Shown one piece after another: positions 26,379 to 34,927 of a stretch of 64,000 nt of DNA. Position 1 is the first letter of the stretch; each line of letters begins with the position of its first letter. The stretch covers positions 1 through 64,000 of the forward strand of contig CAOYQO010000008.1 of NCBI GenBank assembly GCA_948566455.1. The letters run 5' to 3'. Both the position numbers and the translations under genes were made by a program. The stretch comes from an uncultured Phocaeicola sp. (GTDB lineage Bacteria; Bacteroidota; Bacteroidia; Bacteroidales; Bacteroidaceae). The notes beneath the pieces are model-generated. The model was given only the letters and a program-made list of their open reading frames with translations. It ran no database searches and was not told the DNA's origin.

Positions 26379-26675
26379 TTATTTTTTAGAGTTTTCTGTT
26401 TTTTCCAATAATACGGCACGAAGGACATCCGAGCGGCGATAGTAGATTTTCCCCTTGTCTCTGTAAAAGGGAAGCGTACCATCGTTACGTCTTCTTAATA
26501 GTGTCCTGTCCGACATCTTTGTCAGCAGGCGTACACCTTTTGAATCCAGTATCTCACTATCCGGTATATTCTCAACGGCAGGAGAGAGTAACTTTTCAAT
26601 GTTATTCACTTTGGCAAGTATGGTGCTGAGCATGTGACTCACCCCGGCACCGGGAACGGTTTTTCTATTATTCAT
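26379..26675 (-). CDS. Excisionase-like helix-turn-helix protein
   Basis: 98 aa. The central part is the classic HTH_17 form (GVRLLTKMSDRTLLRRRNDGTLPFYRDKGKIYYRRSDVLRAVL, about 48-90), used by Bacteroidales excisionases such as the Xis proteins of CTnDOT-like elements. It would help choose excision or transfer gene expression. First of the two-gene operon; ends in TAA. Confidence 0.7.
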   Translation of the reverse strand: MNNRKTVPGAGVSHMLSTILAKVNNIEKLLSPAVENIPDSEILDSKGVRLLTKMSDRTLLRRRNDGTLPFYRDKGKIYYRRSDVLRAVLLEKTENSKK

Positions 26676-27176
26676 AATGACCTCGTTGTTATCGTTTATG
26701 GTGCAATATTACGGAGTTGTTTTGAGGCCATTGGTTACTCAACCGTTGAGCAACCGCCAAAAAAAGACAGAAAACGCCAAATTGGGACAAAAAAATAGCC
26801 GGAGATACTGCCCCCGGCTATTCTATAAGTAACAGGCATCAATAAATTACGCCTTAAACACTTAATATGTTAATAATCAGATTTATACAAAAATAAATAG
26901 CAGAATATTTTGTTATGTTCCAAACATTGCCTACATTTGTATATGAGTTATTTGAAACTATGCAAAGCAGTGTAACCCGAAGCAGGACTTCCATATCCAA
27001 ATCGTTACCTGCATCTTTTAAACTCTCTATATTTGTCTAACCTTCAGAGAGTTATATCAAAATACTTGGTTTCCCGCTGTGAAACAATCCCTTATTCTTG
27101 TAGATAGCACTTCCCTTCCGAGCCTATAACAAAATCCCGTGAAAAACATTCAAATTCGCTTGGCTGTAATAAAATC

Positions 27177-27214
27177 ACGCAGCTATATACTTTATTGTAC
27201 CAACGATTGTGTAT
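27177..27214 (+). repeat. Left arm of 38-bp inverted repeat
   Basis: The repeat from ACGCAGCTATATAC to GATTGTGTAT is matched, inverted, at 29587-29624 with 37 of 38 positions equal. The pair encloses the PIN-like membrane protein gene. Confidence 0.85.
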
Positions 27215-27463
27215 AATGAGTGGTTGAACTTTAATGTGCCAATCTGCTAAAACGCAGATTGGCATTATTAAAACCACATCAATCATAATTCTTGAGTAAA
27301 CTCAAAAAACTGACAATGCGAGTTTTGTTTAGCATTCTCATTTTCCATCTCATTGATAAAAAAGATTAAAGATTTGACTTACAGTCTTTTTAACCACATA
27401 CTCTTAAAGGTATTCAACATTAAAAAGATACTTATAATGCGAAAAGTTATTGTTTTTTTAGTT

Positions 27464-27471
27464 AACTTTGC
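27464..27471 (+). promoter_or_regulatory. -7 box of the PIN-like gene
   Basis: TAACTTTG fits TAnnTTTG and lies 33 bp before the ATG at 27505. No clear -33 TTTG. Confidence 0.35.
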
Positions 27472-27504
27472 ATTTTAACTAATTGATAGAATAACAAATA
27501 AAGC

Positions 27505-29427
27505 ATGAATGATAATGTATTAACATCTTATTCCTTTCTAGCTGCTTTGTCAGAAAACGAAACTGACATATATAAAACCGTTTATTTACCTTTATTTAAA
27601 AGGGCAATATCTTCGTATGCAGCAAAGAAATCTTCTAAGGTATCAAATTCAATTCAAGGTACAGATATTGATATACAGAGCATTATACTTGAAGAATATG
27701 GTATTGAGGTTCCAATTCTTATTGTAAGAAAATTAATAAAAGCAGTAGGCACTTCTTTATCAAAGAAAGAACGTAATATATTCAAATTTGATATTTTTGA
27801 AGACGGAAAAGCCTTTCAATTTACTAATTATAATTACTTTTCTACAGAAGAAATTTATGATAGAGAAAGACGCAATGCTCAAGCCTTACAGCAGGCTTTT
27901 GAAGACTATCTTAAATCAGAGAATTTATCAGAAAAAAACATTCCAAGTTTTTCACAATTCATAGATAAGAATAAATGTAATCTAAGTTCTTTCTTTTCTG
28001 GAAAAAACTGTTTAATACATGATGTAGAAGGTTCTTTTATGGCTCATGTTAATTTTCTACAGCATATAGAAGGAGGTTATCACTATCTTTATCAAACTGC
28101 TGAACGAATCTATTTAGGTTCTGTTATAGCTTCTTTTCTAGAAACGGGAGTGGATTTAGAATCCAAAATGGATAATAATATTATCTATTACTTAGATACT
28201 CAAATCGTTTTAGAAGCATTAGATTTACAGAAGGCAGAAGACACATTACCAACTCAAGAATTATTAAAGCTTATAAGAGCAACAGGAGGTAAAATTAGAT
28301 TACTCGACATTACAATCAACGAAATTCATAAAATAATCGAATTAGCAATAAATAATTATAGTAAGAGCCATCCTACTACTACTGTAAATGAAGCGTGTGT
28401 ACGAATTGGTAAAAACAAGACTTGGTTGATAAGTATCAATGGGAAATTGGAATCTTTCATTAAAGCAGAACTGCAAGTAGATATTGATGGTATTTTGGAA
28501 ACAAAAATGAGTCTATATTCCAAATCAGAGGATGTCAATTTATTAAAACAGACACGAATACATAAAAGTACTGCAATTCATGACGTAGCTGCCTATTTAC
28601 ATGTTCGAGATCGTCGAGAGGGTAATATTAGATTATTTCAAAAAGCTAAATATTGGTTTGTTACAGCTAACAAGAAGTTGGCTGATTTCAATATTTCACG
28701 TAAGACAAATGGGTTTGTTAATGAAACTATTATGCCTGAAGAACTAACTAGCCTGCTATTCCTTAAAAACCCTCAAAAATTGGCTAAAAAGGTATCTCAA
28801 ATAGGACTTAATGAACTTATTGCACAGACTCTCTCTGAAGAATATGCAAGTAAAGAGCTTATAAATGAAATTGATATTGCTATTAAAGAATCCGCAGATT
28901 TGAGTGCCGAAGATTATAACATATTATTTTCTTCTATTGCTTTGCAATCAACTAATAAAATCCAGAAATTACTTGAGGAAATCAGCGATAAAAGAAAGTT
29001 TAATGAAAGTATCCATAAGTTAATTGAAAAGGAAAGAACTAAACGAGCTAAGTCAAAAGAGGAAAAATTACAAAGACAAAAGCTGTTTGAAGAAGTAAAT
29101 CATGAGAAACTATCTTTAGAGGAAAAGTTGAAAAACCTAGAAGCTAAGCTATCACAAGGGGAAAAGGAGCGGGAGGAGCAGCAAGAACGCATTAGGAAAA
29201 TAGAAGAACAACAAGCTGAATCATTATTAAAGAGAAAAAAAGCTCAACGTAGTTTCTGGTTAGCATTAGGCGGACTAATCCTCTCAGTAGTTATTTTTCT
29301 AGTTGCTTTATATTATCCAACATTATTTTCTGGAATGAAAGATTTTATAAAAGGTATAGCTTCTCTGGGGGGAGTATGGGGATTAATTAGTTTAATAATT
29401 AATATATGTAAACTTTTTCACAAATAG
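27505..29427 (+). CDS. PIN-like nuclease with coiled coil and C-terminal membrane helices
   Basis: 640 aa, not a named family that I recognise. Residues about 225-420 look like a PIN-type nuclease: YYLDTQIVLEALDL (first Asp), ITINEIHKIIELA (Glu), HDVAAYLHVRDRRE and FVTANKKLADFN (later acidic sites). A coiled coil of about 90 residues follows (KERTKRAKSKEEKLQRQK...), then two hydrophobic segments (SFWLALGGLILSVVIFLVALYYP and IASLGGVWGLISLIINICKLF). It could be a membrane-tethered defence nuclease. AT-rich, ends in TAG, and lies between long inverted repeats. Confidence 0.6.
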   Translation: MNDNVLTSYSFLAALSENETDIYKTVYLPLFKRAISSYAAKKSSKVSNSIQGTDIDIQSIILEEYGIEVPILIVRKLIKAVGTSLSKKERNIFKFDIFEDGKAFQFTNYNYFSTEEIYDRERRNAQALQQAFEDYLKSENLSEKNIPSFSQFIDKNKCNLSSFFSGKNCLIHDVEGSFMAHVNFLQHIEGGYHYLYQTAERIYLGSVIASFLETGVDLESKMDNNIIYYLDTQIVLEALDLQKAEDTLPTQELLKLIRATGGKIRLLDITINEIHKIIELAINNYSKSHPTTTVNEACVRIGKNKTWLISINGKLESFIKAELQVDIDGILETKMSLYSKSEDVNLLKQTRIHKSTAIHDVAAYLHVRDRREGNIRLFQKAKYWFVTANKKLADFNISRKTNGFVNETIMPEELTSLLFLKNPQKLAKKVSQIGLNELIAQTLSEEYASKELINEIDIAIKESADLSAEDYNILFSSIALQSTNKIQKLLEEISDKRKFNESIHKLIEKERTKRAKSKEEKLQRQKLFEEVNHEKLSLEEKLKNLEAKLSQGEKEREEQQERIRKIEEQQAESLLKRKKAQRSFWLALGGLILSVVIFLVALYYPTLFSGMKDFIKGIASLGGVWGLISLIINICKLFHK

Positions 29428-29502
29428 AATGCTTGAGTAAATCGTCTAAAATATGCGTGTATAAAGTATAAGAGGACATGCCAGTTTCCCAGTATGCCCT
29501 AA

Positions 29503-29571
29503 GGCTGTAAGTTAAACTGTGTCAGCAAAGAATAGAATATTAACTTTGTTGACACAGTTCAATTTACAGCC
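29503..29571. repeat. Imperfect 28-bp palindrome (MITE- or terminator-like)
   Basis: Two 28-nt arms (29503-29530 and 29544-29571) beginning GGCTGTAA and ending TTACAGCC match at 25 of 28 positions around a 13-nt loop. The arms resemble terminal repeats of a small transposable element placed head to head. The three mismatches are G/A differences that keep G-U pairs in RNA. No target duplication seen. Confidence 0.55.
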
Positions 29572-29586
29572 TCCCAGCCAGTCATG

Positions 29587-29624
29587 ATACACAATCGTTG
29601 GTATAATAAAGTATATAGCTGCGT
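29587..29624 (-). repeat. Right arm of 38-bp inverted repeat
   Basis: Inverted copy of 27177-27214. It lies 15 bp from the 3' end of the HNH gene (29639). Confidence 0.85.
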
Positions 29625-29638
29625 AAAATCATACCCCA

Positions 29639-30580
29639 TCATAACATCATCACTTCCCGACGCGCTTTCTCCATTGGATAATGTTCCCTTCTTCTCAAAT
29701 TTAGTTCAAACATTTCTTCGAACATCTCATCAAATGTAACCTTCTTGATATCTGCAAATTGCTGAACTATATTGTTTGGATTACTACGACGTTTATCCCT
29801 CCACTTAAGAAGTTCCATTTTCTCCCTTTTGTTGTTATATCGCTGTTTCAGTTCAAATAAGTCAATTGATTTTTGATAAATGTTTTCTATAATATTGAAA
29901 TCAATCTCGTAATCGTCTGCATGAGTGGTGGTATTTAAATCCGTTGCACCAGGTGTAACAACTTTTACTTCAAACTTTACCTTTCCATCAAAATCATATC
30001 CCTCTGCGCTCGGACTCAATTTCGCTATTTCACCCTCAGTATCACCAATCGTTTTCATTCCTTTGATGCCTGGACCATTACATGTTCCGCAAGATGGAAC
30101 AAAATTATACAAAGATAAAGCCACAAGTGGACATACTCCTTTATCCAATACATGTTCTGTTTCAAACTTCCTGACATCTGATCCATCGGCTTTGGTAAAC
30201 GTTCTCACGTCTTCAAGGTCGCAGTATACACAATTATGAATATCAAAGCCATTGTTCATATTCATCAAGAAATTGGCAATTTTACTCTTGTGGCTGTCAT
30301 AATTGAATCCCCCTTTTACAAAGGCAGAGCGTATTAGTAGACTTTCTTCTGGTGTCTTTCCATTCAAATAGCTAGTATATGCACTATATACCTTAGCTAG
30401 ATACTTAAAATTACCCACCAGCAGTTTCTTGACGGTTATATCATCAGATAAGGCTGCTTTGATGTTTGGATAATCTGTCATGAGCTTATCCAGTTTCTTC
30501 TGGAGCAGATTCACGTTATACTGAGCCAAATATGCTTTTTTCAGCTTTACTGGATTTTTTGAGGACACAAACCTAAACAT
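29639..30580 (-). CDS. ptuB: HNH endonuclease of a Septu-like pair (PtuB-like)
   Basis: 313 aa. The HNH core is C-V-Y-C (NCVYCDLEDVRTF, about 115), TEHVLDKGVCPLVALSLYNFVP (His) and SCGTCNGPGIKG, a Cys4 zinc-stabilised HNH. It follows the ATPase gene by 3 bp, as PtuB follows PtuA in Septu. The C-terminal 100 residues are charged and helical. It would cut nucleic acid upon ATPase signalling. It ends in TGA. The pair resembles Septu in layout; sequence-level assignment needs a search. Confidence 0.7.
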   Translation of the reverse strand: MFRFVSSKNPVKLKKAYLAQYNVNLLQKKLDKLMTDYPNIKAALSDDITVKKLLVGNFKYLAKVYSAYTSYLNGKTPEESLLIRSAFVKGGFNYDSHKSKIANFLMNMNNGFDIHNCVYCDLEDVRTFTKADGSDVRKFETEHVLDKGVCPLVALSLYNFVPSCGTCNGPGIKGMKTIGDTEGEIAKLSPSAEGYDFDGKVKFEVKVVTPGATDLNTTTHADDYEIDFNIIENIYQKSIDLFELKQRYNNKREKMELLKWRDKRRSNPNNIVQQFADIKKVTFDEMFEEMFELNLRRREHYPMEKARREVMML

Positions 30581-30583
30581 ACC

Positions 30584-32695
30584 TTAAATCTGTTTTACAA
30601 CCTTGGATATATCATCCACCATTTTAGTTAACATACATTTAAGGAAGTCATCACCTACATGCTTGCAAACATACCTAAACCTTACACGTTTATTTATGTA
30701 GTCCTTCTTTACATTTTTGCTTTCTCTGACTGCCTTGTTATACATATCTACTATTGAAGCAATTTCTTCCTTGATGACATCTCCTATTGAATTTTTCATA
30801 AAGAACGAACCGCTCAACATCTCCATTATATTACCGCCAAGAGTCCTGGTCACAATATTGTTGCCCTCTCCAAGACAAAGCACATTGCTGTCTGGAATAT
30901 CAGAAAGTACGAAAGGAGAATGTGTTACCATCATAATATTGATACCACGTATATTAGAAAATTGGACACTTCTAAGTGTTTTCAGCATAATACTGGTGTA
31001 CTGTCTCTGCATTTCTGGATGAAAATAAAGTTCTACTTCATCGAAAATTACATTCATGTAGTGATATTTAATAACTTCCAGATGATCTCTGTCTTTTCTA
31101 TAGTAATCATTCCATTCAGAATCCACATTCACCATATGATACATCAGATTACTGATAGTATAGGCTATCTGCCTTTCGCCAGAGCTAATGCTACTGAACG
31201 GTATCGTTCCGTTTCCTTGCTTGTCTTTCGTCAGTATCAAATCAAGATCAAAAATTGGCGGTGGGAGTAGATTCTGTTTAATGAGCTGATTATACCCTTT
31301 AAATCTCATCCGCATACCTTTCTCTTCCATCTCTTGTTCCAGAAATTCCAGATTATAATTATTGTCACCAACTGTATACATATCCGTTGTCAGATAATTA
31401 ATAGTTTGCAATAGTTTCTTGGTGATATGAGAGAAGTCATGTGCTAGTGGTTCCAACTTTTTAATTAGTTCCTCATAGAAAAACACGCTCTTGCTCAAAT
31501 AATTAAAAACCGGCCTATACTTCCTGTAACTTTTGACAATTTTTAGTGTTTTATATACTATATAATCATAAGCATCTTTATGAAACGCTTTCATATTTCC
31601 TTTTTCGAAGATTCCGTACTTTTCATCCCAAAACGACAGAATACAATTTCTTACGCGGTCGTAGTTCTTACTGATATTCTGTTTTGTATTAATACCAAGT
31701 ACATTTATCATGTTGCCTTCAGCAAACTTTCTGTTCTTAGTAGGCCGTATATGAAGTGCAGTCACATGTAGGTCACCATTGATGACTCTGAGAGGATAGT
31801 TGCCGCTTTTGTCTTTAAAGAATAGCAGCGCGGTCAGACGTTCTTTTGCCAAAGCATTCTCATTCGCTACATTTAGCTTTCCATCATCACGCATCGGATG
31901 TAGCACAATTGGAGTTTGATACCCATCATTCTTATGGAATATCCCTTTTAGCCATAGCGAATCTTCTGTAGGGTTTTCATCACTGGCCTTGATATGTAAT
32001 GCTTGAAGTCGGGCGGCAGGGGTAGCTTCCGAAAAGAAATCCCTATAGTTAAAGCCATACAGAGAATAATTACACACCATTGTATAGAATAGTGTTTTCA
32101 ATATCCGCCTGCCTTCCCTATGTTTCTTGAGCGGAATCGATAACTTCTCTATACTATTCTGATCCAATAAATAATAATGCCTATATGGTTTATATATAAA
32201 GTAATGTTTAATGCTGGCTTTGTAGTATTTCAGTGTGACGTGTCGCCCGTGGGCTTCCAATATATATACCACATTGCCTATTTGAAAACACAAATCTGCA
32301 AACACATAGTCAATAAAATGCAAATGCTCCGCCGCAGAAAAGTTATACCCCTCTCCAAGCATTACAGCAGCAAGATTATTGATGGTACGCACCAATAGTT
32401 CTACAATACTACTTTTTCCTGCACCATTCCTGCCAACTACAGCACATAGGCTTATTTTTAATTCATCTGTATCATATAGCGAGAAGTCTTTCTTTGCCTC
32501 ACTCGTCATTTCCACCTGAGAGTTATCCTCAGATATAGTAATTCCCTTGTAAAAATAAAACCATTTGTCTGTATCATACAGAACTTTCTGGATTGCTTCC
32601 ACCTTCTCGTAATGCCTCGCATTATTTTCAGGAAACTCGTCCAAACGTGGACGCACTGCTTTTAGAGCTATTATTTTGAAACTATTAATTGCCAT
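30584..32695 (-). CDS. ptuA: AAA/SMC-type ATPase of a Septu-like pair (PtuA-like)
   Basis: 703 aa. Walker A is VVGRNGAGKSSIVELL (about 85-100), the signature is SSGERQIAYTIS (about 505), Walker B is VIFDEVELYFHPEMQRQY and the H-loop is VTHSPFVLSDIP. This is the SMC/ABC-like ATPase of defence pairs such as Septu. It is longer than a typical PtuA, the extra length lying between Walker A and the signature. Starts the two-gene operon. No reverse transcriptase is nearby, so this is not a retron-Septu. Confidence 0.75.
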   Translation of the reverse strand: MAINSFKIIALKAVRPRLDEFPENNARHYEKVEAIQKVLYDTDKWFYFYKGITISEDNSQVEMTSEAKKDFSLYDTDELKISLCAVVGRNGAGKSSIVELLVRTINNLAAVMLGEGYNFSAAEHLHFIDYVFADLCFQIGNVVYILEAHGRHVTLKYYKASIKHYFIYKPYRHYYLLDQNSIEKLSIPLKKHREGRRILKTLFYTMVCNYSLYGFNYRDFFSEATPAARLQALHIKASDENPTEDSLWLKGIFHKNDGYQTPIVLHPMRDDGKLNVANENALAKERLTALLFFKDKSGNYPLRVINGDLHVTALHIRPTKNRKFAEGNMINVLGINTKQNISKNYDRVRNCILSFWDEKYGIFEKGNMKAFHKDAYDYIVYKTLKIVKSYRKYRPVFNYLSKSVFFYEELIKKLEPLAHDFSHITKKLLQTINYLTTDMYTVGDNNYNLEFLEQEMEEKGMRMRFKGYNQLIKQNLLPPPIFDLDLILTKDKQGNGTIPFSSISSGERQIAYTISNLMYHMVNVDSEWNDYYRKDRDHLEVIKYHYMNVIFDEVELYFHPEMQRQYTSIMLKTLRSVQFSNIRGINIMMVTHSPFVLSDIPDSNVLCLGEGNNIVTRTLGGNIMEMLSGSFFMKNSIGDVIKEEIASIVDMYNKAVRESKNVKKDYINKRVRFRYVCKHVGDDFLKCMLTKMVDDISKVVKQI

Positions 32696-33265
32696 TTTTA
32701 CAAATGTTTAGACTTCCATATTATTCTTTACTTCCCGCACACTAGATTGAAATTCTATTACTTCATTCCTTATCCATACAAGCACAGTCTCAATCCCTGA
32801 ATGGATATAGAATGAAGCAAAGATATGGATAAAAAACGAAAATGGGAACAGATTGGTGTAAGAAGGTTGTCAACAACAAAGGATTTAGAAAAAAACGCAC
32901 ATATGAACGAAGCCAAGCGAAAACCTCGAAAAGCCAACTGAAACTAGAGTTACATTACTATCCCATTACTCTGTTCTAAATGACAAATTCGATTTTGACA
33001 AAATATCAAAACACTGAAATACAAGTTCTATCCGTCTTGCTCCTACCACAAATATAGCCAAACTTTCAATATTGGGATAGAGGACAACAAAAAAATTATA
33101 TTTTAGGGACGATTACGTTGATTCGTTCGATTTGCGTATCGAACGAATAGCTCCACAACTAATAAATTTGTTACCAAAACAGCCGGAAGCAATTTCCGGC
33201 CATTTTTTGAAAGAGTAGGCTTTTGAATCTCATGCCTGCTATTTTTCATTCCAAACGTCCTCTCC
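32696..33265. other. Gene-free stretch between Septu-like genes and the recombinase
   Basis: No convincing gene. It contains a perfect 11-bp hairpin ATTCGTTCGAT/ATCGAACGAAT at 33121-33148 and a plus-strand terminator GCCGGAA/TTCCGGC with TTTTTT at 33182-33208. The first could be an attachment or recombinase/excisionase binding site, being about 120 bp from the recombinase 3' end. Confidence 0.45.
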
Positions 33266-34489
33266 TTACATGGAAAAATGTAAATCCATCTTTATCTGTG
33301 ACATCTCACGTATCACTGTACGATCCAGCACACGTGCATAATGACGGGTCATCTGGACATTGGTATGCCCCAACATCTTAGCAACGCTCTCTATCGAGAC
33401 ACCATTGGCCAAAGCAAATGTGGCAAAAGTATGACGCCCAACATGGGTGGTCAATGTTTTTTTAATACCACAAATATCAGCCAGTTCCTTGAGGTATGCA
33501 TTCATTTTTTGATTACAAAGCACCGGAAAAAGCACACCATGTTTCTTACAATATTCATTGGTGGAATACTTTTCCAAAATCTTCAATGGTATTTCTATCA
33601 ATGGAATATTACACATGATTTTGGTCTTCTGTCTTCCCTTGCGTATCCACCTGACACCGTTCGAGTCCTCCACGATATGTTCCTTTCTCAAACCATGAAT
33701 ATCCGAAAAAGCCAAACCAGTGAAGCAACAGAACACAAAAATATCCCGTACCTGACTTAACCGTGGAATATCAATTTCCTTCGATATCAGCTTCTGGATT
33801 TCTGAATCTTCCAAAAAGTCCGGTTCCACCTTATCCAATGAGAATCTAATTTCTAAAAACGGATCGTTCTTCATCCATCCCTTAGCCAAAGCAATACGGG
33901 TAATCTTCTTAAAATTCTTCAAATATTTGGTGGCCGTATTATGACAACACTTTTTCTCTGTCTTAAGCCAAAACTCGTAATCCTCAATAAACTGGCGGGA
34001 AACTTCATCCAAAAGAACATCTTTCTTATGATATGTCTCCCAGACAAAATCCCGAGTATGCTTCAAGGATGTCTCATAACGCTGCACGGTTGCAGGCGCC
34101 ATGTCCGTACCGGACAATTGGACACATTTATCATTATGCTCACGGAAAACCTCAAACAGAGTACGTTGTACGGGGGCATCCTTACCCTGGAAACGATCCA
34201 GAACACTGTTGGCAGAAACGGATACCTTCTCTATTTCCAGTTCACGTTGAATCTTCATTATCCTCAAACGGATAGAGTCAAGATACAGATTCAGTTCCTT
34301 GTACTCACGCTTTTTTTCCAGAGCCTTTCCTTTTGCCGCACTCCAGAATTCCGGAAGAATTGTTTTCTTCACTGAAGCATCAACCCGGACTCCATTCACT
34401 GTAATTCTCATCATTATCGGAGCCTCACCGTTCCGATTCAATTTCGTCCTACGAATGTAGAACAATAAACAAAATGTTGTTCTTTCCAT
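33266..34489 (-). CDS. int: Tyrosine recombinase/integrase of the ICE
   Basis: 407 aa, of the Bacteroidales type with an Arm/SAM-like N-terminus (MERTTFCLLFYIRRTKLNRNGEAPIMMRI). Catalytic residues seen: HVGRHTFATFAL (H-x-x-R), LGHTNVQMTRHYARV (His and Tyr). The usual first Arg is replaced in CCFTGLAFSDIHGL (Ala), as known for the IntDOT family. It integrates and excises the element. It ends in TAA, divergent from the tRNA-Ser/mutS2 area and adjacent to the tRNA. Confidence 0.9.
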   Translation of the reverse strand: MERTTFCLLFYIRRTKLNRNGEAPIMMRITVNGVRVDASVKKTILPEFWSAAKGKALEKKREYKELNLYLDSIRLRIMKIQRELEIEKVSVSANSVLDRFQGKDAPVQRTLFEVFREHNDKCVQLSGTDMAPATVQRYETSLKHTRDFVWETYHKKDVLLDEVSRQFIEDYEFWLKTEKKCCHNTATKYLKNFKKITRIALAKGWMKNDPFLEIRFSLDKVEPDFLEDSEIQKLISKEIDIPRLSQVRDIFVFCCFTGLAFSDIHGLRKEHIVEDSNGVRWIRKGRQKTKIMCNIPLIEIPLKILEKYSTNEYCKKHGVLFPVLCNQKMNAYLKELADICGIKKTLTTHVGRHTFATFALANGVSIESVAKMLGHTNVQMTRHYARVLDRTVIREMSQIKMDLHFSM

Positions 34490-34670
34490 CTTACTTGTTT
34501 TTTAATCACAAAACTAAATTTCCAAGAGTAACAAGTCAAGATGCAAAACACTGATAAACAATGAATTATTCACTTAATAGGTGTATCTGGCATTGAAGGC
34601 AATCAGGTACACCGAATAGTACACCGAAAGAATGCTTTGATATGCTTATTTTTGCTATGCACCAAAAACA

Positions 34671-34706
34671 AAAAATCCCCGTAAAGTATTAATTTACAGG
34701 GATTTT
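34671..34706 (-). terminator. Terminator of tRNA-Ser
   Basis: On the minus strand AATCCC-TGTAAA pairs with TTTAC-GGGGATT and is followed by T6. It lies about 25 bp after the tRNA 3' end. Confidence 0.7.
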
Positions 34707-34729
34707 CTTTGTTTTGCAATTCTTTTCAG

Positions 34730-34814
34730 CGGAGAGACAGGGATTCGAACCCCGGGTACCTTTCAGTACAACGGTTTTCAAGACCGCCGCAATCGACCAC
34801 TCTGCCACCTCTCC
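34730..34814 (-). tRNA. tRNA-Ser (anticodon UGA)
   Basis: Minus strand: acceptor GGAGAGG pairs with TCTCTCC, the anticodon stem-loop is CGGTCTTGAAAACCG with TGA at 34778-34780, a long class II variable arm follows, and the T arm is GGGGTTCGAATCCC. CCA is not encoded. It reads UCA serine codons. It is not a stop-codon suppressor (a UGA suppressor would have anticodon UCA). Its 3' side faces the recombinase, so it is a plausible integration target. Confidence 0.95.
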
Positions 34815-34915
34815 AAAACTCCCTTATAAGGAAGGCTTTTCTCTTAAAGCGGTGCAAAGGTACAAATCATTTTTAAATCTACAAACTTCCTGCCATTTTT
34901 TTCACGAATTAATCG

Positions 34916-34923
34916 TACTTTTG
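34916..34923 (+). promoter_or_regulatory. -7 box before mutS2
   Basis: TACTTTTG fits TAnnTTTG. It ends four bases before the ATG, so use of this box would give a leaderless message or require another start. Confidence 0.35.
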
Positions 34924-34927
34924 CAAC

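Larger units (their letters stand above)
26676..27504. other. Gene-free stretch before the PIN-like gene
   Basis: No gene seen. It contains a hairpin at about 26795-26827 (ATAGCCGG/CCGGCTAT with a T7 run on the minus strand), the left 38-bp inverted repeat at 27177-27214, a perfect 11-bp hairpin TGCCAATCTGC/GCAGATTGGCA at 27237-27264, and a -7-like TAACTTTG at 27464-27471 ahead of the PIN-like gene. Confidence 0.5.

Noticed and set aside
29639..32695. Retron-Septu system
   Set aside because: No reverse transcriptase or msr/msd-like sequence is near the ATPase/HNH pair.
34730..34814. tRNA-Ser with anticodon UGA as the agent that reads UGA stops
   Set aside because: Anticodon UGA pairs with UCA serine codons. 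A UGA-reading tRNA needs anticodon UCA. No such tRNA was found in the window.
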